Source: CAZEDU01 sp964511185
GTDB lineage: Bacteria; Myxococcota; Myxococcia; Myxococcales; Myxococcaceae
DNA: 5,591 nt
Assembly (NCBI GenBank): GCA_964511185.1
Contig: CAZEDU010000196.1
Location: 1 to 5,591, forward strand
Reading direction: 5' to 3'
Every line of letters starts with the position of its first letter. Positions within the stretch are counted from its first letter, which is position 1. A program made the translations under genes and the position numbers. The notes under the pieces are model-generated. The model made no database searches, was not told the origin of the DNA, and saw only the letters and a list, made by a program, of their open reading frames with translations. Of the stretch, positions 1 through 5,406 are shown one piece after another.

Positions 1-464
1 TGGGCCGCTGGGCGTGGAACGCGGTCCTGCTCGTGGTGGGGATCGCGCTGACGGTGCTCGGGGCGGACCTGCTCGTGGCCGGCGTGCTGCAGCTGGCGCA
101 GGCGTTCGGCATCTCCGACGCCGTCATCGGGCTGACCATCGTGGCGATCGGCACGAGCGCGCCCGAGCTCGCCACCACCGTGGTCGCGACCATCCGGAAC
201 GACCGCGACGTCGCGATCGGCAACCTGATCGGCAGCAGCATCTCGAACATCCTGGTCATCCTGGGCGTGACCTGCCTCGTGTCGCCGAACGGCGTCGACG
301 TGAGCCAGGACGTCTTGTGGATCGACCTGCCGCTGGCGGCGGCGGTGGCCATCGTCTGCCTGCCCGTCTTCCGCAGCGACCGCATGGTCTCGCGGCGCGA
401 AGGGGCGGCGTTCGTGGGGGCCTATATCCTCTACCTCGCCACGCTCGTGGCGTTCCGGACGTGA
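1..464 (+). CDS. CaCA-family sodium/calcium exchanger, C-terminal part (5' end outside window)
   Basis: This is the C-terminal half of an inner-membrane cation antiporter of the Ca2+:cation antiporter (CaCA, YrbG-like) family, which exchanges Ca2+ for Na+ or H+. The frame is open from base 3 to a TGA at 462-464, about 153 residues. The visible part holds the second alpha-repeat. A hydrophobic segment (LLVVGIALTVLGADLLVAG) is followed by GLTIVAIGTSAPELATT, with the GTSAPE ion-binding motif at bases 150-167, and then by GNLIGSSISNILVILG. By comparison with the archaeal exchanger NCX_Mj, the Thr, Ser and Glu of GTSAPE and the first Ser and the Asn of GSSISN occupy ion-ligand positions, and all are present. 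Many relatives read GSN-I-F-N here, so GSSISN differs at non-ligand positions. Two further hydrophobic helices close the protein, as is usual. The first alpha-repeat and the start lie upstream of the window. The gene converges on the helicase with 12 bases between stop codons. Family is secure; transported ions are inferred. Confidence 0.9.
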   Translation, partial: GRWAWNAVLLVVGIALTVLGADLLVAGVLQLAQAFGISDAVIGLTIVAIGTSAPELATTVVATIRNDRDVAIGNLIGSSISNILVILGVTCLVSPNGVDVSQDVLWIDLPLAAAVAIVCLPVFRSDRMVSRREGAAFVGAYILYLATLVAFRT

Positions 465-480
465 GCGCCAAGCCGCTCAC
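461..480. terminator. Perfect inverted repeat between convergent genes, possible bidirectional terminator
   Basis: GTGAGCG (461-467) and CGCTCAC (474-480) form a perfect 7-bp stem around a 6-base loop (CCAAGC). The TGA of the exchanger lies inside the left arm and the stop of the opposing helicase inside the right arm. A G+C-rich hairpin exactly between two convergent genes suggests a shared terminator. There is no T tract on either side, so it is not a classical intrinsic terminator; it could aid Rho-dependent termination or protect 3' ends. The structure is seen in the sequence; the function is inferred. Confidence 0.4.
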
Positions 481-2117
481 TTCGCGCGGTAGCGATGCAC
501 CTTGACCGAGCGGCCCCGGAGGGTCGTCTTTCGCAGCGCCTCCTGCACTCTGTCGAGCAGCTCCGCCGGCACCTCGACGACCGAGTGCGCGTCGGCGATT
601 TGAATCGAGCCGATCACCGATGACTCGACGTCGGCCTCGTTGGCGATCGCCCCGACCAGGTCGGCGGGGCGAATGCCCGCGCGCCGGCCCGCGCCGATGA
701 ACAGCTTCACCATCTCGCCTTCGCTCCGCCGCGGCTTGGGCGCTCGCTCGCGAGGCGCGCGGGTGCGGGGTGGCTCGACGGGCGGCGCCTCCTGGACCAT
801 GGCGTCCTTGCCGGCTTGGCTCAGCTTCACCGCCGCGGCGGCGATGTCGAGGAGGTCCAGCTCGTTGGCGAGGCTCTCCACCACCACGCGGTAAGGGTCG
901 AGGTCGCCGGCGAGCACCTGCTCGCGCAGCGACGCGGTGAGCAGCTCGAGCTGTCGGGCGCGCAGGTCGGCGACCGTCGGCAGCCGCTCCATGGCAATGG
1001 GCTGCCCGGTGACCCGCTCGATGTTCTTGAGCAGCCGGTGCTCGCGCGGCTCGGCGAGGCTGATCGCGACGCCTTCTTCACCCGCGCGGCCGGTGCGGCC
1101 AATGCGATGCACGTACGCTTCGGGCGCGGTGGGAAGATCGTAGTTCACCACGTGCGAGAGCTTGTCGATGTGCAGCCCGCGCGCCGCGACGTCGGTCGCG
1201 ACGAGGAACTGCGCGGCGCCGTCCTTGAAGCGCTTGAGCACCCGGGCGCGCTGCGCTTGCGTCATGCCGCCGTGCAGTCCCTCGGCCGCGAAGCCGGTGG
1301 CCTTCAACGTGTCGGTCAGCGCGTCGACCTCCGTGCGCGTGCGGCAGAAGACGATGGCGTTCTTCGGCGCCTCGAGATCGAACAGCCGGCCGAGCGCGCT
1401 GCTCTTCTGCCCGCGCGGCACGACGTACGCCACCTGCCGCACCTTGGGCGCCGCGCCGGCGACGGGCTTCTCTTCGCGAATGTGCAACCGCGCGGGCTTG
1501 GTCAGGTGCTGCTCGGCGATGCGCGCGATGCGGGGCGGGAGGGTGGCGGAGAAGAGCGCGGTCTGCCGCGAGGCGGGCAGCGTCCCCAAGATGCTCTCGA
1601 GATCCTCGGCGAACCCCATGTCGAGCATCTCATCGGCCTCGTCGAGCACGACCACCGAGACCTTCTCCAGCTTGAGCGTCTTGCGCCGCATGTGATCCAG
1701 CGCGCGTCCGGGCGTGGCGACCACCACGTCGACGCCGCGCTTGAGCTGCCTGAACTGGTGCGAGATCTCCTGGCCGCCGTAGATCGGCAACACCGTCACG
1801 CCGAGCGGCTTGCCGTACTTGTGAAGCGCCTCGGCCACTTGCACCGCCAGCTCACGCGTGGGCACCAGCACGAGCGCCGAGGCCTCGAACGGCTTGGCGC
1901 CACCGATCTCGATGCGCTGGAGGAGCGGCAGCGAGAAGGCGGCCGTCTTCCCTGTCCCGGTGGCCGCCCGCCCGAGCACGTCGCGGCCGGCGAGCAGCAG
2001 CGGAATCGCCTCGCGCTGAATCGGGGAGGGCTCCTCGTAGCCCAGGTCCGCCACCGCTTGAAGAAGTCGATCGTCGAGCCCGAGGGAGGAGAAGCCGATG
2101 GCCGTTGGTGTGCTCAC
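477..2117 (-). CDS. deaD: DEAD-box ATP-dependent RNA helicase, DeaD/CsdA type with DbpA RNA-binding domain
   Basis: This is a cytoplasmic ATP-dependent RNA helicase of the DeaD/CsdA group, whose members act in ribosome assembly, mRNA turnover and cold adaptation. All core motifs are present in the 546 residues: Q motif (Phe9, Gln34), Walker A ATGTGKT 52-58, PTREL 86-90, TPGR 135-138, DEAD 159-162, SAT 190-192, VFCRTRTE from 256, ATDVAARGLHID 307-318 and YVHRIGRTGRAG 335-346. In motif V, His316 replaces the commoner Asp, a variant also known in RhlB. A helical extension follows, then a basic Pro/Arg/Lys linker (about 448-476), then a DbpA-type RNA-binding domain (about 469-543, MVKLFIGAGRRAGI to VKVHRY). 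The likely start is GTG: the Q motif begins right after it and no in-frame ATG occurs before residue 143. No clear Shine-Dalgarno sequence precedes it. The gene diverges from the sigma-54 activator across 105 bases. Length and domain order fit the family. Assignment to deaD rather than another DbpA-domain paralogue rests on length and domain order. Confidence 0.95.
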   Translation of the reverse strand: MSTPTAIGFSSLGLDDRLLQAVADLGYEEPSPIQREAIPLLLAGRDVLGRAATGTGKTAAFSLPLLQRIEIGGAKPFEASALVLVPTRELAVQVAEALHKYGKPLGVTVLPIYGGQEISHQFRQLKRGVDVVVATPGRALDHMRRKTLKLEKVSVVVLDEADEMLDMGFAEDLESILGTLPASRQTALFSATLPPRIARIAEQHLTKPARLHIREEKPVAGAAPKVRQVAYVVPRGQKSSALGRLFDLEAPKNAIVFCRTRTEVDALTDTLKATGFAAEGLHGGMTQAQRARVLKRFKDGAAQFLVATDVAARGLHIDKLSHVVNYDLPTAPEAYVHRIGRTGRAGEEGVAISLAEPREHRLLKNIERVTGQPIAMERLPTVADLRARQLELLTASLREQVLAGDLDPYRVVVESLANELDLLDIAAAAVKLSQAGKDAMVQEAPPVEPPRTRAPRERAPKPRRSEGEMVKLFIGAGRRAGIRPADLVGAIANEADVESSVIGSIQIADAHSVVEVPAELLDRVQEALRKTTLRGRSVKVHRYRAK

Positions 2118-2148
2118 GTTCGAGAGCCTACGCCGTTCGCTGTGCGCG

Positions 2149-2185
2149 CGCGTGGGTGGCGCCCCGCAATCTTCCCACCCGCGCG
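2149..2185. repeat. Imperfect inverted repeat in the divergent promoter region
   Basis: Bases 2149-2159 (CGCGTGGGTGG) pair with 2175-2185 (CCACCCGCGCG) over 11 positions, with one T:G mismatch and a 15-base spacer. It is the main structure in the 105-base gap between the helicase and activator genes. As RNA the helix is continuous (U-G wobble) only in the rightward transcript; leftward it has a C-A mismatch. It could be an operator with two half-sites or a leader hairpin. Sequence this G+C-rich yields chance repeats, so confidence in function is low. Confidence 0.35.
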
Positions 2186-2202
2186 AAGGTGGCCGGACCT
2201 TC

Positions 2203-2208
2203 TAAGAT
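2203..2208 (+). promoter_or_regulatory. Possible -10 element of the sigma-54 activator gene
   Basis: TAAGAT (2203-2208) is an A+T-rich hexamer in very G+C-rich surroundings and differs from TATAAT at two positions. It ends 14 bases before the activator's ATG. Transcription from it would begin near 2215 and give a leader under 10 bases, which would fit the lack of a good Shine-Dalgarno sequence. No -35 match lies 16-18 bases upstream; that place holds the right arm of the inverted repeat at 2175-2185. This is a weak prediction. Confidence 0.2.
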
Positions 2209-2222
2209 GACGCCACCTGCTT

Positions 2223-4004
2223 ATGAACGCCAAACGACCTCGGGTGTTGGTGGTCGATACCGACGCGCAGGCGGTGCGTGAGATCGCCCTCGCCTTGGAG
2301 GATCGCGCCGAGGTCGAGACCGCGGACAACGCGGACCTCGCCTCCGCGCACCTGCTTCGCCGGAAGATCGATCTGTGCATCGCGAACCTGGAATTGCCGG
2401 GCCGCAGCGGGCTCGAGCTGATGAAGGAGCTTCGCGCGCAGCACCCCGACGTCGGCCGCATCCTGGTCAGCTCGCACACCGACCCGCGCATGCTGATCTC
2501 GGCGATCAACGAAGGCGCCGTGTTCCGGTTCCTCTCGAAGCCGCTCGCCAAGGCCGAGATTCAGGCGGCGTTCGGCGAGCACGCCCGCTCGGTCCACGCC
2601 GATCGCCAGAGCGACTTGGTGCTGGTGGTCGACGACACGCGCGCCATTCGCGCCCACCTCGAGCTGATGCTCAAGGACGCCGGCTACTCGGTCATCACCG
2701 CGGGGACCGGAGAGGAAGCGCTCGAGCTGCTCAAGAAGAACGACGTGGCGGTCGCGATCGTCGACCTCGAGATGCCCGGCATGACCGGGCTGGAGCTGGT
2801 CGCGCAGGCGCGGAGCGTCGCGCCCGAGGTGCCCACCATCATCCTGTCGTCGCACGTCCACCACCAGCTCGCGCTGGGCTGCATGAGCGCCGGCGCGTTC
2901 GACTTCATGCCGAAGCCGACCTCGCAGGAGGAGACGCTCTTTCGGCTCAAGCGCGCGATTCGCGAGCGGCGCCGCTTGGGAGAGCTCCTCGCGTTCAAGG
3001 CGTCGCAAGGCGTCAACACCAGCCCGCTGGTCGCGCAGAGCCAGGCGATGCAGTCGCTCCTGGCGCGGGCCCGGGCGGTGGCGGCGAGCGACGAGACGGT
3101 GTTGATCACGGGCGAGACAGGGTCGGGGAAGGACGCGCTCGCCCGCGAGATCCACCGGCTCTCGCCGCGCAGCTCCGAGATGTTCTTCGCGGTCAACTGC
3201 GGCGCGCTCCCCGAGACGCTGCTCGAGTCCGAGCTGTTCGGCCACGAGAAGGGGTCGTTCACCGGCGCGGTGAGCCGGCGCAAGGGCTACTTCGAGATGG
3301 CCGACGGCGGCACGCTCTTCCTGGACGAGCTCGGCGAGATGACGCCCGCCACCCAGGTGAAGCTCTTGCGCGTGCTCGAAGAGCGGCAGTTCGTGCGGCT
3401 CGGCGGCAGCCAGCCAGTGAAGGTCGACGTGCGCGTCATCGCGGCGACCAACCGGAAGCTCGAAGAGATGGTGGCCGAAGGGAAGTTCCGGTCCGACCTC
3501 TACTACCGGCTGTACGTCTTGCCGATGTACGTGCCGCCGCTGCGCGAGCGAAAGGAAGACATTCGACCGCTGCTCGAGCTGGCGCTGAGCCGCGCGGCGG
3601 GCACCCGCTCCATCGCGCTCACAGCGGACGCCCTGGACGAGGCGCTGCGATACCCCTGGCCCGGCAACGTGCGCGAGCTCTTCAACGCGGTCGCGCGCGC
3701 CACCGCGCTGGCGGTCGACGATCGCATCGACTCGCTCGGGCTGAGCAACGGCGGCCAGCGCCCACCGCCGCCCCCGTCCGCCCCGGACGAGGTGAAGGTG
3801 GAGACGCTCCTCGACCTGCCGCTGAAGGACTTCGTCGCGCAGACGCTCGAGGCGGCCGAGAAGAACTACCTGCAACAGCTCCTGCAGCGCACCGGCGGCG
3901 TGCTGGGCGAAGCGGCGAAGCTCGCCGGCATCAACCGCAAGAGCGTCTACAACAAGATGAAGGCCTACGGGCTCGACAAGTCCGACTTCAAGCTCAAGGA
4001 CTAG
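2223..4004 (+). CDS. Sigma-54-dependent response regulator with two receiver domains (REC-REC-AAA+-Fis)
   Basis: This 593-residue protein is an NtrC-type enhancer-binding activator that uses ATP hydrolysis to open promoters held by sigma-54 RNA polymerase. It starts with a degenerate receiver (about 6-122): Asp12 and Lys106 are kept, but Asn55 sits at the phospho-acceptor position and Thr13 replaces the second acidic residue. The second receiver (about 131-250) is complete, with Asp137/Asp138, acceptor Asp181 in DLEMPGMTG, Ser209 and Lys231. The AAA+ domain (about 265-505) has Walker A GETGSGKD 297-304, a sigma-54 contact loop GSFTGA 344-349, Walker B LFLDE 365-369, RVIAATN 404-410, FRSDLYYRL 422-430 and WPGNVREL 479-486. 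A short Pro-rich linker (514-518) leads to a Fis-type helix-turn-helix (about 537-584, ending AGINRKSVYNKMKAYGL) that should bind enhancer DNA. Typical NtrC proteins have one receiver, so this is a two-receiver variant. The ATG has only a weak ribosome-binding site. Its 3' end overlaps the opposing REC-PilZ gene by 11 bases. Biochemical class is secure; target genes and partner kinase cannot be told. Confidence 0.95.
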   Translation: MNAKRPRVLVVDTDAQAVREIALALEDRAEVETADNADLASAHLLRRKIDLCIANLELPGRSGLELMKELRAQHPDVGRILVSSHTDPRMLISAINEGAVFRFLSKPLAKAEIQAAFGEHARSVHADRQSDLVLVVDDTRAIRAHLELMLKDAGYSVITAGTGEEALELLKKNDVAVAIVDLEMPGMTGLELVAQARSVAPEVPTIILSSHVHHQLALGCMSAGAFDFMPKPTSQEETLFRLKRAIRERRRLGELLAFKASQGVNTSPLVAQSQAMQSLLARARAVAASDETVLITGETGSGKDALAREIHRLSPRSSEMFFAVNCGALPETLLESELFGHEKGSFTGAVSRRKGYFEMADGGTLFLDELGEMTPATQVKLLRVLEERQFVRLGGSQPVKVDVRVIAATNRKLEEMVAEGKFRSDLYYRLYVLPMYVPPLRERKEDIRPLLELALSRAAGTRSIALTADALDEALRYPWPGNVRELFNAVARATALAVDDRIDSLGLSNGGQRPPPPPSAPDEVKVETLLDLPLKDFVAQTLEAAEKNYLQQLLQRTGGVLGEAAKLAGINRKSVYNKMKAYGLDKSDFKLKD

Positions 4005-5133
4005 CCGACGCGGCGCCTTCGCCGCTGGGGCGGCGGAGCGCGCGGCCGAGGCGCTCGAAGTTCGGGTCGAGGAAGCGAATGCCCATCCCGATCGGGTAGC
4101 GGTACGGCGAGGCCGGAACGTACTGGTTCGACCACGCGACCACCGCCCGGCTGGTCTCTTCTTCTCCGAACAGCCCGCGCACCTCGAGCTCGCTCGAAGG
4201 CTCCAGCGGGGTCAGCGTTCGAACGAAGGCGCCGCCCAGGCTCAGGTTGCTGCTGAAGCCGGAGCACCACGCGTCGGTGCCGCGCGCCCGGAACGCCACC
4301 GTGTTGAAGTACGGCACGCGCGTGGAGACCCGCAGGTCGTGCGCCACGCGCCGGAGCGAGACGTTCACCCACGACACCAGGCTGTCGAGACCATGCTCGA
4401 GGTGCTCGAAGAGCGGCGCGTCGAGCAGGGACCTGAGCTCGTTGCTCACCGTGAGGCCCACCCGGCCCATGCCGAGCACCGGGCGCTTCTTCTCACCCCG
4501 GTTGTCGCCGCGCAGCTTGCGGAGCAGCTGCACGTCGGACGCCTCGTCGCCCGACAGCTCCACCAGGACGGCGTCGACCTCGGGCGCGCCGGGCGCCAGC
4601 AGCGCGTGGGCCTCGTCTCGGCGCGGTGGCCTGAGCACGTGGAAGCCGGCATAACCCAGCGCCTCTTCGAGCGCCGCCTGAGACGCGCCCTCGCGCGAGA
4701 CGAGCAGGAGCCGGCGGCGCCCCGTGGACGAGATGCGCGGCGCGCGGTGCGCCTCCCACAGCGTCTCGATCTTCTTGGCGAGCTGCCCGCGTTGAATCGG
4801 CTTGGGGAGGAAGTCATCGGCGCCGGCCAACAGGCAGCGGCGCACCAGCTCGGGTTGGGAGGCGGTGGTCATCATGACCACGGGCGTGTTCGCGGACGAC
4901 TGCTGAGACTTGATCTGCTGGCAGCACAGGTCGCCGGCCAGCCCGGCCATCTCGAGGTCCATGAGGATCATCGCCGGCGTGCAGGTCTTCATCGCCTCGA
5001 GGCATTGCTCGCCGCTCTCCAGGGTGACCGGCATGCCGCCCAGGGCCTTCACGAAGTATGTGACGAGCGCGCGAAGGGTAGGTGAATCGTCCACCACGAA
5101 AACCGGCGAGTCTTCCGTCTTCCCCAGCAGCAT
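3994..5133 (-). CDS. Receiver-pseudoreceiver-PilZ protein (likely c-di-GMP-responsive regulator)
   Basis: With the ATG at 5133 the protein has 379 residues. The N-terminal receiver is complete: Asp15/Asp16 in FVVDDSP, acceptor Asp59 in MILMDLEM, Thr89 and Lys111 in LPKP. A second region (about 140-240) has receiver-like spacing but no active site: Ser146-Arg147 in place of the acidic pair, Glu192 at the acceptor position, Gly223 for Thr and Ala239 for Lys. The C-terminal part (about 265-365) is a PilZ domain with both c-di-GMP-binding signatures, RxxxR (Arg268, Arg272) and NxSxxG (Asn296, Ser298, Gly301), then a VVAW strand and the IGMGIRF ending seen in the Myxococcus TIGR02266 family. There is no DNA-binding or enzymatic domain, so it probably acts by protein contacts, perhaps on motility or envelope processes. 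An in-frame ATG at 5193 would add 20 residues unlike a receiver, while GGGAGG precedes 5133, so the shorter form is preferred. It converges on the sigma-54 activator with an 11-base overlap. Domain calls are strong; the cellular role is unknown. Confidence 0.88.
   Translation of the reverse strand: MLLGKTEDSPVFVVDDSPTLRALVTYFVKALGGMPVTLESGEQCLEAMKTCTPAMILMDLEMAGLAGDLCCQQIKSQQSSANTPVVMMTTASQPELVRRCLLAGADDFLPKPIQRGQLAKKIETLWEAHRAPRISSTGRRRLLLVSREGASQAALEEALGYAGFHVLRPPRRDEAHALLAPGAPEVDAVLVELSGDEASDVQLLRKLRGDNRGEKKRPVLGMGRVGLTVSNELRSLLDAPLFEHLEHGLDSLVSWVNVSLRRVAHDLRVSTRVPYFNTVAFRARGTDAWCSGFSSNLSLGGAFVRTLTPLEPSSELEVRGLFGEEETSRAVVAWSNQYVPASPYRYPIGMGIRFLDPNFERLGRALRRPSGEGAASASP
4017..4038 (+). terminator. 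Stem-loop just past the activator stop, possible termination or 3'-end signal
   Basis: Bases 4017-4025 (CTTCGCCGC) pair with 4030-4038 (GCGGCGGAG) in a 9-bp stem, with one U-G pair in the rightward RNA and a 4-base TGGG loop. It begins 12 bases after the activator's stop and lies inside the end of the opposing REC-PilZ coding sequence. No T tract follows. It is placed where a 3'-end hairpin is expected, but it also encodes protein on the other strand, so it may be chance. Confidence 0.25.
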
Positions 5134-5137
5134 GGTT

Positions 5138-5143
5138 CCTCCC
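5138..5143 (-). promoter_or_regulatory. Shine-Dalgarno sequence deciding the REC-PilZ start
   Basis: On the minus strand GGGAGG (5143 to 5138) lies four bases (AACC) before the ATG at 5133. It is the best ribosome-binding match seen in the window and supports the 5133 start over the in-frame ATG at 5193, which has only a weaker AGGCGG about ten bases upstream. Confidence 0.6.
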
Positions 5144-5170
5144 AAGAAGTCCCAGGGTCTTCGCTGCAAG

Positions 5171-5183
5171 GGGAGGTCCTCCC
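5171..5183. repeat. 13-base palindrome GGGAGG-T-CCTCCC upstream of the REC-PilZ start
   Basis: GGGAGG (5171-5176) and CCTCCC (5178-5183) flank a single T, giving a perfect palindrome 38-50 bases before the preferred ATG. In the leftward RNA the CCUCCC half is also fully complementary to the GGGAGG ribosome-binding site at 5143-5138. It could be a small operator or a site that masks ribosome binding. If translation starts at 5193, it is simply coding sequence. Confidence 0.35.
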
Positions 5184-5273
5184 ACAAGGCCATCGTGAAT
5201 TCGCCGCCTTGAAGGTCGGCGCGCCCCAGACGTGGCGGACCGTTCTCATTCGCCGGTGGCGGCGCCGGCCGGC

Positions 5274-5317
5274 TTGAGCAAGCGCGTGCTCAACGGCCGG
5301 TCCTGGGGCGGCCGTTG
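5274..5317. repeat. Two overlapping inverted repeats in the divergent intergenic region
   Basis: TTGAGCA (5274-5280) pairs with TGCTCAA (5287-5293) in a perfect 7-bp stem with a 6-base loop. CAACGGCCG (5291-5299) pairs with CGGCCGTTG (5309-5317) in a perfect 9-bp stem with a 9-base loop. They share 5291-5293, so both cannot form fully at once. A third, smaller repeat follows: GCTCGC 5339-5344 with GCGAGC 5352-5357. No T tract follows any of them. They lie in the 273 bases between the divergent REC-PilZ and exported-protein genes, where no convincing small gene is visible. Operator sites or a leader structure are possible. Confidence 0.4.
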
Positions 5318-5406
5318 CCCATGCCCTTGGGTTGGAAAGCTCGCTCTCCCGGCGAGCAAGGCTGGGGGGCCGTGTGGCAGATAGCGTACCCTCCCGCTCC
5401 GCACCC

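Noticed and set aside
2141..2152. Alternating GC run (TGTGCGCGCGCG)
   Set aside because: Short, and expected by chance at this base composition; no evidence for a functional simple repeat apart from the inverted repeat that overlaps it.
2190..2204. Possible sigma-54 promoter (TGGCC...TTCT) ahead of the activator
   Set aside because: The required GG-N10-GC spacing is not met: the bases ten after GG are TA, not GC.
816..2210. Long plus-strand open frame (464 codons) opposite the helicase gene
   Set aside because: It mirrors the helicase, which has every DEAD-box motif. The shadow protein is rich in Arg, His, Leu and Glu with no recognisable domain, as expected antisense to a very G+C-rich gene.
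2202..3875. Long minus-strand open frame (557 codons) opposite the sigma-54 activator
   Set aside because: It lies almost wholly antisense to a gene with intact receiver, AAA+ and Fis motifs, and its own product looks like low-complexity Arg/Leu/Glu/His composition with no domain.
2375..4099. Plus-strand open frame (574 codons) in another frame of the activator
   Set aside because: It overlaps the activator in a +1-type frame, is dominated by Arg, Ala and Gly, and shows no domain; no frameshift in the activator is needed, since all its motifs are in one frame.
4339..5085. Plus-strand open frame (248 codons) opposite the REC-PilZ gene
   Set aside because: Antisense shadow of a gene with intact receiver and PilZ motifs; no ribosome-binding site or domain of its own.
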